From Gnetum montanum (Eukaryota > Streptophyta > Gnetopsida > Gnetales > Gnetaceae): a stretch of 64,000 nt of DNA. Shown here piece after piece: positions 34,131-45,744 of this stretch. The notes under the pieces were generated by a model. The model worked only from the letters and a program-made list of their open reading frames with translations, had not been told where the DNA came from and did not search any database. Each line of letters opens with the position of its first letter. The first letter of the stretch is position 1. The DNA lies in contig MNCI01015561.1 in the NCBI GenBank assembly GCA_015680685.1, positions 879,905-943,904 of the forward strand, read 5' to 3'. Position numbers and translations under genes: made by a program.

Positions 34131-37100
34131 TTATTGCATGTTGGCCAAAAATTTCTTATCTAGGCTCTTGGGTTTGTATATTGTCATGGCCCTTGAAGGA
34201 AAAGTTGCATAAATAATATAAGGTCCTTCCCACAGTGTTTAAAATTTAGTACATTGTGGCACATGTGTGGGATTCCAGTAGAGAACTTTATCTCCTGGCT
34301 GATATTTAACTTTCCTAATTCTTAGGTCATGACGTTGTTTATTGAAGGCCTTGTGCAACCCATTAGATGATAGGGTAGCTAATCAATTTTCATCTAGCAA
34401 GTTAAGGGTTACTAACTATTGTTTCTGTGCTAGATCAAGGTCAAGGTTGAGGTCACATGGCATGGATAGTGTACAGAGCTCATTTTGAATGGGAAGTGTT
34501 GGTAATTTACTGTACACTAACTCATAGGGAGAGTAGCCTATAGGGAGTTTCCATGTGGAGTGGTATGCCCAAAGAGCATCATTCAGTTTAGTGCTCTAGT
34601 CTCACTTAAACATGCTAATGGTTCTTATCAATATCTTCGTAATCTCCCTATTGGTGACTTCTGCTTGACCGTTTGCTTGGGGGTGGTATGGTGTAGTTAA
34701 TTTATGCTCAACCCTTTAGCATTGCATTAATTTCCAAAAAGTTGCACTTGTGAAGTGTGTACCATTATCTGAAATAAGTGCACGTGGCACACCAAACATG
34801 TTTATGATTCGTTGTTGAACAAATCGTGTAGCTGAGCTGATGTACAATCTTTAACAGCAGCTACTTCAGCCCATTTTGTTAGGTAATCAATGACAACAAT
34901 AATATAAGCTTTTCCATTGGACATTGGTGTAATCAGCCTCATAAAATCAATTCCCCAAATGTTGAAGGGTTCTAATGGTTGAATCCATTGTTGTGGACCC
35001 TCCATTTTAGCAGTCATTCCCCCATCACATTGATAGTGCGATGGGCATCCCAAAATAATGTAGGCCAATAATATTCTACAAGCAGGATCTTGATGGTCGT
35101 TCGTCTCCTAGCATAATGAGTGTCTTGGAGAACTCGTAGTTGATTTATATCAAGAACACACCATCGAACCAAGCCATCCGGACACACTTTGTAAGGTTGC
35201 CCCTTGATCTCCATAAAGTACTTGGCTCAGTGAAGAAACTATTATTTCTTCTTAAGGTTTAACTCTTGTGGTGTTTGTTGGGTGAGGAGATAGGTAAGAA
35301 TGCTACTGTACTAGTTTGTCTTCGTGGGTGATTGATTATTCACTACACCAGCAAAGAGGAATTCATCAGGGAAATGATCAGAAATTAGATACTCATCCTA
35401 TTTCTTGTCCCATCACAACCGAGATAAATGATCAACAACTACATTCTTAGTGCCCTTGTGATCGATCATCATTAAATTAAACTCTTGTAAGATTACAAGC
35501 CATTGTATGATACAAGGGCTTACCATTGGCTTATTCATGAGGAACTAGATTGCACTATGATCTGTATGTATATATACTTTATATCCCAATACATAGTGTC
35601 TAAAATTTTCTAGTGCAAACACTACAACCATTAATTCTTTTTCTATGGTACTGTAGTTAAGTTGTGCACCAACGATACTTCTACTTGCACAGTGGATGTA
35701 ATAAGGATGTTTCTGGTCATCTAACTGTGTAAGTACGGCTCCTAAAGCATAGTTGGACTCGTTAGTCATGATATGGAATGGTTTGGACTAGTCAAGAGCT
35801 TGTAGAATGGGTGTTTCTGCTAGCTTCTGTTTCAAAGTTTGGAAAGTTAATTCGCATTCCCTTGTCCACTCGAAAGGTACATCCTTTTTCATTAATTTTA
35901 CCAATGGTTTGGCAACCTTTGAAAAGTTCCCAATAAATCTCCTATAGTAGCCAATATGTCCAAGAAATGATCGAATATCTTTAACAATTTCTAGTTGATA
36001 GGTAATTCCTTGGATAATTTTGATTTTCTGGAAGTCTACCTCTATCCTTGTGTGTGAGATTTTGTGCCCTAGTACTATGTCTTCTTGGACCATCAAATGG
36101 CTTTTCTGCCAGTTGAGCCTTAAATTGGTTTCTACACATCTTTTTAACACTTGCTCTAATTGGTCCAAGGCTTGATCAAAGTTTGCTCCATAAGTGGAGA
36201 AGTCATCCATAAAGACCTCCATACTGTTTCCTATCTACTAATGGAATATGCTTAGAACTAGCTATTGAAATGTTGCAGGGGCATTGCACAAGCCAAATGA
36301 CATCTGTTTGTATGCAAACATTCCCCAAGGACTAGTGAACGTAGTCTTGGCTTGGTCTTCTGGGGCAATTTGTATTTGGTTATATCTGCTATATCCATCT
36401 AGAAAACTATAATAGTGATGCCCTATGATGGTGTCTAAGACTTAGTCAACAAATGGCAATGGAAAGTGATCTTTGAATGTTGCCATATTTAGTAGCTTGA
36501 AATCTATGCACACCCTCCATTTGCCTTTCTTTTTAGGCACAATAACTAAGGGGCTAACCCATTCGCTATCAGCAATGGGGTATATGAACCCAGCCTTGAG
36601 AAGCTATTTGATTTTTTCCTTGACTACTTGCTTCAGCTTTGGGTTTAAACATCTCTACGGTTATCTTCGAGGCTTCATGAAGGGATCAGTGTAAATTCTA
36701 TGTTGGTATATCCTAGGATCTATTCCAGTTAATTCAAGATATGACCAAGCAAAGGCTTTTGACCATTTATTTATCACTTCCAACAATTTCTCTTTTTGTT
36801 GTGAAGCAAGCTTAGCATTAATGATTATCGGCTTTTTGTTTTTAAGAAACATGTATTCCATACCGATGGGCAATGGTTTTAGCTCGAGGGGCTCCTGCTT
36901 AAATTTCTCAGGGATTTCCAACTTCCCCTAGTTGATATTTTCGAGGTTAAGGTTTGGAAGTTGGTAGTGGACTTGCTCTAATGTGTCTATGCTATTGGTT
37001 TAAGAGCAAGTCAAACCCTCAATTGGTTCCATGCATATGATTGAACTGCTTTCTTGATCAACTATCAACCACTAGGTGCCTTCTTGTCATGTGGCTGCTG

Positions 37101-37760
37101 CATACAGGCATCTGTGTATGTTAATCACTTGTGCACACTAATTGCATGCAGGAAATGCTAAACTTTGCACAAACCATGACCTCTGCATGCAATTACACCC
37201 TATGTCACTGTATGCGATGCATGGAACTTTCTTCTTCTCGATCTTTATGAATGTGTTTTCCTTTGATATTTCTAGGGAAAAATCGCAAATTCCTAAGCAC
37301 GCGTCAACTATGCTTAGCCATGCTCTTTCCATTATGATTGGGAAGTCCCCCTTACTGTTGTTCACCTGAATCACTAGGAAATTAGCTGGGTATGACCACG
37401 CACAAATAGTGGTAACAATGTTCTCCACTAGTCCCAATGGGACAGTGATGGACTGGTCGACCAACTCTAGGCGAATGTTGCTCTTTTTCAATGGAGGTAG
37501 GTTCCAGGCCTTGTACATTTCTTGAGAAATCAAGTTGATGCCAGAACCTGAATCCAAAAGAGCCTTGCATGGTTCATTTCCAGTGATTTGTAAATATATC
37601 AAAGGACTCCTAGGATCAGAGAATTTCTTGGGAAGATGGCCAGCTTTGATCCAACCAGTGACAGCATGTGTTAGCATGACCTTATGTGTTGAGTGCAATG
37701 GTTGAGTTGAAGGAGATCTGAAGTTTTGATTGATACTGAGGCATCTAAGGAATCAACCAC
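34131..37760 (-). pseudogene. pol: pol of element B: PR-RT-RH-IN (lightly broken)
   Basis: Protease at 37480-37570 (LLDSGSGINLIS). RT at 36000-36650: KWRVCIDF-like near 36500, MEVFMDDFSTYG near 36200-36222, then VLGHKISHTRIEVD. RNase H at 35440-35790 (EKELMVVVFALENFRHYVLG). Integrase zinc part at 35040-35214 (DTHYARRRTTIKILL). Core at 34802-35068 (FNIWGIDFM, DYLTKWAEV) and its end near 34560-34720. A GPY-type C-terminal block (LWEGPYIIYA) is at about 34190-34240. It ends with TAA at 34131-34133. Stops are fewer than in elements 1 and 2; two adjacent TAG at about 36233-36238 replace CAG CAG of element 2. Confidence 0.9.
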
Positions 37761-40260
37761 TTGTGATTGCAAGGGCTTAGTTGGACTATTGGTTCTAAAG
37801 AAAGGTCTTTTCTTCATGTGGTTGTTGGAACCAACAATAGGTTGAGAGTTAATAGCCCTTGTGGCATTACATTGCTGTGGCTGGGTAGCAATTTCTCCCT
37901 GCATAGTTGGATCAGGTAGTAATAAAGCTATTGTTGGAAAAGATGCGGTCGGATGAGAAGGATGGTATACTTGTGGAACATTATCCCTAGGAGAGGGAGT
38001 CCTATAATACTCATGAGCTTGGTAGTGAGGTAGAGGAGTAACGTGACCAATAGAGTCACGTGGAGAGACTGGCTGCTGCATGTAATATCCATATGAGTTA
38101 GGTTGTTGGTAAGGATACTATTGCCTTAGTGGTGGCATTCCCCATAATTGTGGGTATTGCCACTGTTGATACTACTCGATTGGTTGTGGTGGATTCCACT
38201 AGGATAATACATTAAGGGTTGGTGGAACTGCTGTGGGTTACCTTGAGGATAAGATAACATTTGGGGTGCTTGCCATTTATTCACTCGTGGGTTGAGTGCA
38301 TACACCCCAGACTCCTATAGATGTGAAATTATAGGGCAACATCCCTTAGGATGGTCATATTGACATATCTCGCACCCACTATCATTGTCTATTTCTGATT
38401 CCACAACCTCTTCAATTATGGCAACTTTGCCCTTACCCTTGTTACGTGCATGTTCAACTTCTCTCTTTTTTCTTTTTTTGCAATCACTACCTTGCTCTCT
38501 AGACTCCTCTACTATTTTAAAAATAGATTGAAATCTATTGTCTAGGGAATCCCATATTTGGTCTACCTTTGCCGATACTTCTGATGTCAACTTTTGGATA
38601 GGCAAATTTTTCCTATTCACCATCTCTTCGAGTGGTAACTCTTCTTCATCTTCACAAAATCTTACTTCCCTCTTTCGAAGGGAAGGATCTTGATTATACT
38701 CTTTCGCACTTTCTCTCTTCTGTAGCTCACCTTCTTCCTTAGCAACTTGCTCCAATAGTCTTTGAATTTGATGGGACCTAAGCTTGGATAGTCTTCCTTG
38801 GGCATAAGTCCCAAGGATTCTTCTCATTTCATGCATAAGCCCATCCACGAGATGGCGCAATTGATCCCTTTAGGAATAACCATGGCCAGGATAATGATGT
38901 AACAATGCATAGTATCGGCCCATGGTAGCATCCAAGCGTTCATGCCCTCCTTGTTTCCAGCCCTGGATTTGCTTTCCCAAGTTAGACACTTGGGAGTACG
39001 TTTGGTACTTGTCATTAAATAGTTCTAACATAGTACTCCACCTATGAATGGATTCCAGTTCTAAGGACTGGTACCAACTTTTCGCTTCTTTAACTAGTGT
39101 CTGTGGAAACAACTTAATTTTTTGCCATTCATTTTCTATGTTTTGTAAGGCACATGCATCATGGAATGCCTGTAAGTGATTCTGAAGATCAACGTTATAT
39201 CCTCCTTCAAATCATGGGATATTGTTCATATCTAATCTCTTGATCCTACTATCTTTCTAGTGCCTTGTTGGAATTCTAACAGCCTTAGTTATGTCTAACA
39301 TACTTTGAGTAGTGAGTAGGGGTTCATCATGATCGTCTCATCCATGGCATCTATGATGCCTACGTTGTTCCCTACTCTTCCTTCTTCTATGTTGTGATTC
39401 TCTAGAGTGCCCTTGTCCCCTTTCCTAGCTATTTCACCTATGACTTCCACTTTCCCTACCTCCATCCCTATGATCTTTTTCTTTATGACTACATCTAGAT
39501 ACTGAAGGAGAGGATGAAGGAGATGATGAAGGTGAAGAAGAAGGAGAACCATCACCATGATAGTGTCTGCTACCTTCTCTTCAGCAGTCACAGCCTCAAT
39601 CGCAATTACAATTAGAATGTCTACCTTTATCATGTGTCTGTGTCCCTTTTGCGGACCCTTTGTGTTTGTGGGTATTAGAACCTGGGTTATGAATAGTGGA
39701 ATGAAGGTTTTGATACACAACCCCTTGGCCAAAGTCAAGGGGAGAAGCATCATTGTGTGGGCGACTGCCTGAGGTAGGTTCACACCCTCATTTTTGCTTA
39801 AGACATGTGGGACATCCTAGGACCACTTACCCTTCAAAGACTTATGATGTCTTTCCTGTTGCAAGTCCCTTTGACATTGTGCCTCCGTGAGATGGTATTC
39901 TCTTGAGTCATAGTCTTGCACAATGTATTCTGCGTGTAAGTGCAGCATGCCAATTCGTGTGAGAGCACGAAGAAGCATGCTTGGGACTGAACAATCAAGT
40001 GGTAACACTATGTTACCTTCTAAGTCTCACCAATGCAGTTGTTCATCTTGATGGAGGATAAAGGTGAAGTCTGGTATATACTCATTGAGATGAATATATA
40101 CCACTCAAACTTGTTGAGGAACTGGCGAATCAACATCATGTGTATTACGTCACCGATTGTTTCCTGTTTCAAACCTAGGCGATGAGGCGCTTTCGTACGA
40201 AGAAGGAGACATACTTGTCTGTTCAGTATGCAATGTATTCTTGTTTATTATTTTCTCAAC
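37761..40260 (-). pseudogene. gag: gag of element B (broken)
   Basis: Proline/glutamine/tyrosine-rich C-terminal part at 37671-38081. Zinc knuckle CEICQYDHPKGCCP near 38345-38385. Open core 38315-38860 (KLRSHQIQRLLEQVAKEEGE, SGCEIC). Capsid-like part 38870-39180 (LELFNDKYQTYSQVSNLGKQ). N-terminal block 39817-40100. Shared in-frame TGA at about 39213-39215 (IP-stop-FEG), plus private stops near 39300 and 39250. The spacer at 39440-39640 is rich in Ser and Arg in one frame. Confidence 0.8.
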
Positions 40261-40327
40261 AAACCCTAAGGGTTCGTTCCAACAATGTGAATGATTTCCT
40301 ATGTTCTAGTTAGCACACAAACAACTA

Positions 40328-40348
40328 AGTCCTCAGCAATGGCACCAA
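40328..40348 (-). other. Primer-binding site of element B
   Basis: The minus strand reads TTGGTGCCATTGCTGAGGAC directly after the LTR end. It is close to the tRNA-Asp-type site, with transitions. Confidence 0.75.
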
Positions 40349-41272
40349 TGATGAGCAACGAGGTACCCCTATGCTCAACCATATGAATACGAGTGTTTCA
40401 CACATGATCCAGTCGAATTCCAAGGACTAAGTGCTTATGTGCCCTTGTGGAACAAAGATGGGTTGGTTGATTGTTCTCTTCCCAAGCTTACCTATATGTC
40501 ACGATTGTATGGTTAAGTAAGCTTGAGGCATATGATTTTTATAGCTTTTATGTTTTTATGTCCTATGCTAGTAGGGAAGGAGAGAGGTAACTAAGTGACT
40601 AATTTAACTTAACTACTCATTAACTAAGTTCTAACTAATCCTAGTACCAGCATCCGTTCCCACTTGTCGTACACATCCTGAACTAGTGCAACACTACTAG
40701 GATTACCAAACGCTAATCGTTACTTGGTTACCAGGCATTACATGCATGCTCGAAGTGGTTGTGCTTGTGTAATTTAACGATATCCTTAATTGATTAAAAT
40801 GAATTGCTGTGCTAATAATAGAAATGTAAAGTGCATAAAATAAAATAAAATAAAATAAATGCATAAGAAAATAAAATAAAATAAATGCGTAAGAAAACAA
40901 ATCTCAAGTGCTGCAAGGATGAATCAAAGAGCTTATCTTTATTACAATACATAAGGTGTGCTCAGGTACACAATGCTCGAATAAAGATCCATCCACACTT
41001 AGACTTCCTACTGTGGGCACTTGGAAAATGCTCTAACTTTCAAACAAACTACAAGAGTTTTGCTACTTAACTACTAAAAGACTTTTTCCAAATTGTGCAC
41101 CTAGGCACTGTATTTATAGACTTAGGAGTAACTACTCTAATAATTAGAGTAATCACTCTAATAATTAGAATAACTGCTAAAGTAACCACTAGAGGAACCA
41201 CTCTAATAATTAGAATAACTACTAGAGTAACCGCTAGAGTAACCACTCTAATAATTAGAATAACTGCTAGAG
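40349..41272 (-). repeat. 5' LTR of element B, main part
   Basis: TGATGAGCAACGAGG start on the plus strand; conserved 3' LTR segment, ATAAA-rich stretch (40840-40890), TATTTATAGAC box (41109-41119), then the palindromic U3 array (41125-41272). It is split by a solo LTR at 41273 and its last 15 bp are at 42076-42090 (TAACCGCTCTCATCG region). Length without the insertion is about 939 bp. Confidence 0.88.
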
Positions 41273-42070
41273 TGATGAGTGGTGAGGTACCCCTACACTC
41301 AACCATATGAATACGAGTGTTACACGCGTGATCTGGTTGAAATCCATAGACTAAGTGCCTACACACCTTATGGAACACCTAAGGTTAATCATTCGTTGTC
41401 TTCCCAAACTTACTTGTATTTGTCATGGTTGTATGGTGAAGTAAGCCTGAGGTATATGATTTTTATATCTTTTATGTTTTTATCGCCTATGCTAAGAGAG
41501 GAAAGGGTGAAGAGACTAATAACTAACTTTAACTAACTAAGCTTTAATTAACCTAGCATCAGTATCCGTTCCCACTTGCCGTTTCACACCCTGAACCAAT
41601 GCAACGCTGCTGGGATTACCAAACGCTATTTGTTACTGGGATTACCAAGCGTAACACACGTGCTCGAAGCGGTCATATTGAATGCACTTAACTATGAGAG
41701 TTGAGGGTTGAGAGAGATTAAGTCCTAAGAAAGCATTTAACATTCAACAGTAATTAAATCCTCATTAGCTTAGTCCATGCACGGCAAGATTTATCCAAAA
41801 GTTCATCTTTATTTCCATACACAAACATGTGCTCACGTATAATATTTGCTCGAATAAAGATCCATTCACTTTGGGACTCCTACTACGGGCACATGGAAAT
41901 TATTCTATCTCTGGAATGCTAAAACTGCAAGAGTTTGGCTATGGTCTAGATCTAGATCACGAAATAAGGGAGAGCCGCCTCTTATTTATAGAATTGGCGG
42001 CGCACTGCGATATCACATACGATACATCATGTACATGATATCGTAGCCCATGTGATATCGCATCCCATCA
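41273..42070 (-). mobile_element. Solo LTR, A type, in the 5' LTR of element B
   Basis: Ends TGATGAGTGG...CCCATCA, 798 bp, flanked by perfect 5-bp duplications TAGAG (41268-41272 and 42071-42075). The GATATC-palindrome cluster is at 42005-42062, the TTATTTATAGA (TATA) box at 41980-41992 and the conserved LTR 3' end at 41273-41460. The perfect duplication and third-level nesting make it the youngest insertion in this stack. Confidence 0.95.
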
Positions 42071-42095
42071 TAGAGTAACCGCTCTCATCGCTATC

Positions 42096-42639
42096 CTAAT
42101 GTGGAGTATCTGTTCCCATTTATTGTATGCATCTTTAACTAATATTAATGTTGTTGGGTTACCAAGTGTGTACTACTAGGTGCACCAAGTATTTGCTATT
42201 GGGATTACCAAGTGTCAATAAATTATGCTCGAAATGGCCATACTCACGTAATTTAAGAATGATAACATTAATTACTTAAGAACATATATGTAAATTATAT
42301 GTAAAGTAAAGTGTTAGTAAAAGTAAAATGCTATAAGTGCTACAATGGATGTAGGGAATATTGATTTTATTGGCATTCATGTCAATGTGTCCAAGTACAT
42401 ATGCACTTGAATAAAATTTTGTACAATCTCACAAATCCACATTGTAGGCACTTAGAGGGAAAATATTCTAACTCTCAAAGGAAGAAACTACAAGAATTCA
42501 ACTAAGACTAAGATCGAAAGGTGCCATAAATATGAGGACTGTGTGCATTTATATAGGCAATGACTGCATCAACATTGATGTACATGCATCAACGCATCCT
42601 AATATGTGTTTATGGGGATACGTCAACAAGGCTACATCA
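42096..42639 (-). repeat. 5' LTR of element C, second part
   Basis: Continues the LTR interrupted at 31302. It contains words collinear with other LTRs (GTTACCAAGTG, CTCGAAATGGCCATACTC), then the ATTTATATAGGC box (42549-42560). The U3 repeat cluster (42565-42639) is built from CATCAA/TTGATG inverted words. The outer end is placed at GGCTACATCA (42639) by analogy with TGATG...CATCA ends; no duplication confirms it. Confidence 0.65.
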
Positions 42640-42739
42640 ATGTAGCTTGCATTATTGATTGTTCATTAGTATCAAAACTAGAATAATTTGACTATAAGTA
42701 CATTCCAAAAGATATAGTCAACATGTTACATTTGAATAA

Positions 42740-42845
42740 TTATTAATGAATATAGTAGTGCCTTAAGTATGAATCAAACTAGCGACCTCTTGCCTAACAA
42801 GACAATGAGTTCATTACTTGAGCTATAGTTCATAAATGCATATTT
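42740..42845 (-). repeat. SINE-like, tRNA-derived sequence
   Basis: On the minus strand, AGCTCAAGTAATGAACTCAT (A-box-like) is followed 40 nt later by GCTAGTTTGATTCATAC (B-box-like), then CACTACTATATTCATT. The same order and flanks occur on the plus strand at 51961-52060, so it is a dispersed family. Confidence 0.55.
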
Positions 42846-42856
42846 TTACTAGATTA

Positions 42857-43734
42857 TGATGAATCATGATTCATCGGGTTGCAATATCAGGTACGTGATA
42901 TCAGGTATGCGATATCGCATCCAGCAACGATATCGGATATGCGATATCATGGTTCCTGTGTGAGCCTATAAATACACATGAAGGAACACGGGAAAGGAGT
43001 CTTTTGGTCAATTTTTAGAGAGTTAGCTTAGTGTAGGATCTTTTTGTCATTTTTCTCTCAACCCTCTCTCTCAGTGCACGCCTGCAGTGTGATGATTGTA
43101 ATTGTACAGCATCCTTTATTCAAGTGTGACGTACTTGGACACGCACATGACTAGAAATAAAGATCAAGATTACTTCATCATTGCAACATTCACTTAGTTT
43201 AATTATTTAATTGTTATTGTTATTTATTCCTTTTGTAGTTAACATCTCTTTACCCTAAACTCCTTAAACGTGGAATGAGCATGACTTAATCACGAGCATT
43301 TAAGTGTGACTACTTAGTATCCCAATAGTATACCTAGGCCATGCGCTTGGTAATCCCAGTGGTAGTCGTGCACGAGGCCCAAGATGTGTACGAATGATTA
43401 AGAAATAGATGCTCATTGCACTTAGGCTAGTCTAGACTCTCTTCCCCTATCTCCTCTTAGCTTAGTTTCCTCTCTCCCTTTTCCTCTTAGCTTACTTAAA
43501 GTTATTTCCCATTACCTTCAGGAGTAGCATTAATTAGGAACATATCATACACCTCACTTTGGACTAAACCATACGTGACAAAGCAATTATTAGTTTAGGT
43601 GGGAAGATAGTGAACTGTGATTAATGAGTAACTATCTAGATATGACAACTAGCCCGTCTATGGAGTTCAATCGGATTGTGCGTGAAACGTTCGTATTTGT
43701 ATGGATGAGTGTAGGGGTACCTCACCACTCATCA
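42857..43734 (+). repeat. 5' LTR of element D
   Basis: Begins TGATGAATCATGATTCATC, which includes an 18-bp perfect palindrome (42858-42875), and ends CACTCATCA. U3 contains five GATATC words (42885-42943), then CCTATAAATACAC (TATA box 42967-42974). An AATAAAGATC word (43157) lies in R. The 3' end matches A/B LTRs. It differs from the 3' LTR at roughly 20-25 bases in the first 340 bp by eye, plus a 14-bp indel in the GATATC cluster. Confidence 0.9.
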
Positions 43735-43755
43735 TTGGCGCCATTGCCAAGGATG
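43735..43755 (+). other. Primer-binding site of element D
   Basis: TTGGCGCCATTGCCAAGGAT follows the LTR directly. It is the best preserved tRNA-Asp-type primer site in the window. Confidence 0.85.
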
Positions 43756-43849
43756 GTGCTAGTTATTTAGATTAGTTACATCATATAAGATCATTATAAC
43801 AAGGTATTAATGATATATATTTTAGACAAGAAATTAATTTCAATTAAGT

Positions 43850-45744
43850 CACACACAAATTCACACACAATGTTTCTCTCACAACACTACGATAACGCAA
43901 CAACTAGTAAGGCAATTCATTGGATAACCAATGAACTATATGATGATAAAGATGAAGTTTGGAGCACTCGATCTAATGTAGGGGTTTCCTATAAACATAA
44001 ATGAAGACAACATTGTCCCAACTCATGAATGCATAACATACTGAGTGATGATGAACCCCTACTGGCCACTATGAGCCTAATGTAAATACAAGAGGTTGTT
44101 CGAATATCCTACAAGCATCATAAGAAAAGCCATCTACCTAGGCTTGACTTAAACAACTTCCCTAAGTTTTCAGGAGGCTACAATTTAGATTAACAACAAT
44201 ATTTACAAGCCTTCTACGATGCCTATGTATGGAACAACATCGATAATGGATGGCAAAAACTTAAGCTCTTTCCCCTGACACTCATTGGCCAAGCAAAAGT
44301 ATGGTCTAGGTTGTTAAAACCAAATTCAATTCGATGTTGGCCAACAATGGTAGAACTCTTCAATGAAAGATATCAAACCTACAAAAGAGTGTCAGCCTTG
44401 AGGAGACAAATCCAAGAGTGGAAACAAGTGCAACATGAACCCTTGGACATGGCCTTAGAAAGATATTACGCACTGTTAAACAACTGCCTAGGCCATGGGT
44501 TCTCTGAGGAAAGGCTAATGTACCATATCATAGATGGGCTCTGTAATGAAACAAGGGAAACCCTAGGGATGTATGCCTGAGGTCAACTATATGAGCTACA
44601 AACCCATCAATTCCAAGAGGTTATCAAACAAGTAGCAAAAGAAGAAGGAGAAATGGCTAAATGGGAGAATGCTAGAAAATCTCAATAGGACCAAAATCTC
44701 AACTTAACAAAGGTCCATAAGCAAGAAAAGGAGAAATCAACTCCCTTCAAGAAGGTGGAATCATCTTTGCTAGTACTACAATCATTGGATGAAATTGAGG
44801 CAAAGATCAATAAGATGATGGAATGGATGTATAAAAAATGCAGAGAATATGCCAACATTATTGGAGGTAGAGTCATGACGAACCAAGAAGTAGGAAAAAA
44901 TACCCTTAGACAATCAAAAAGAAGGGTAGAAGAGAATAAGAGCTCAACTACCAATCATACATATCAATGCAACATTTGCCTGTATGATCACCCCAAGGGC
45001 CAATGTCCAATCTTGTCACATTTACAAGAGCACTGGGAAAGAGTGTTACATCCAGAGTTCGTACAGAGATATTGTGTTTGATCACAGTGGCAACAATCTC
45101 AATCATGGGGGAGGCCACCCTCAAACTGGGTGTACCCTTCATACCATTCGAACCTAAGTGCTTATCAAGTTCAACATCTTGTTTCTCCAACTGGGTCAAC
45201 ATCCTCTATCCCACCACATTATTATCATTCTCCCCAATACTATCAACCCATATCCTCTCCAACACAACCACCACCTTGGATACCTTACACTTCTCCTTAA
45301 TTTCAAAATTCTCATCCTTCACCTCCTTCTACATCGCCACCAAGTGTTCCAAAGGGTTTTGCACCACCGTACCAACCCATGAATGTTACTTGTGTTGCTA
45401 CTGTCAATAGCAATGGGAATCCTTCACAACATCATAGGCGTCCCTTCTTTAGACATGACCGTAAGAAGGGATAGCACACTTCTGAGCCCACTGCACCTTC
45501 CAACCCAGCACAAGTTCAACACTGTGATGCAGCTCCCTCTTCGAACCCAATGCCTCGTGTTACTTTCTGTGAGCCATCAACAAATACCCCAACAACCATA
45601 TGGCCCAATGAATATAGCCACCAAGGGAGACAGATCAATCCTTGCATACCATCTTATGGTCAAGGGTGTCATAATGGGTCAGCCACTCATCAATTAACTA
45701 CATCTTATAAATTGCCCTACTATGCTTACTATAATCAAGTATGA
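43850..45744 (+). pseudogene. gag: gag of element D (broken)
   Basis: The capsid-like core (44150-44580) reads LQAFYDAYVWNNIDNGWQK, LFNERYQTYKRVS, HGFSEERLMYHIIDGL and ETRETLGMYA. A Lys/Glu-rich segment follows, then zinc knuckle CNICLYDHPKGQCP at 44970-45010, then a Pro/Ser/Tyr-rich tail (45060-45744). Stops at 44003, 44085, 44192, 44578 and 45079. At the position of the shared TGA of other copies this element has AAG (FPKFSGGY, about 44161-44184), so the lysine state is probably ancestral. Confidence 0.8.

Larger units (their letters stand above)
31303..42090 (-). mobile_element. Full-length Ty3/gypsy element B with 5-bp target duplication
   Basis: Minus orientation, 10.8 kb including an 803-bp secondary insertion and an assembly gap. 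Boundaries come from a perfect 5-bp duplication, CTATC, at 31298-31302 and 42091-42095. LTR ends are TGATGAG...CTCATCG (last base changed from A). From right to left: 5' LTR 42090-40349 (split by a solo LTR), primer site, gag, pol ending at 34131, 1.7 kb of non-coding DNA, 3' LTR 32430-31303. It inserted into the 5' LTR of element C. Confidence 0.92.

Noticed and set aside
30993-42639. One giant retrotransposon from element C LTR to LTR
   Set aside because: CTATC duplications and LTR ends show that 31303-42090 is a separate insertion inside the LTR of C.
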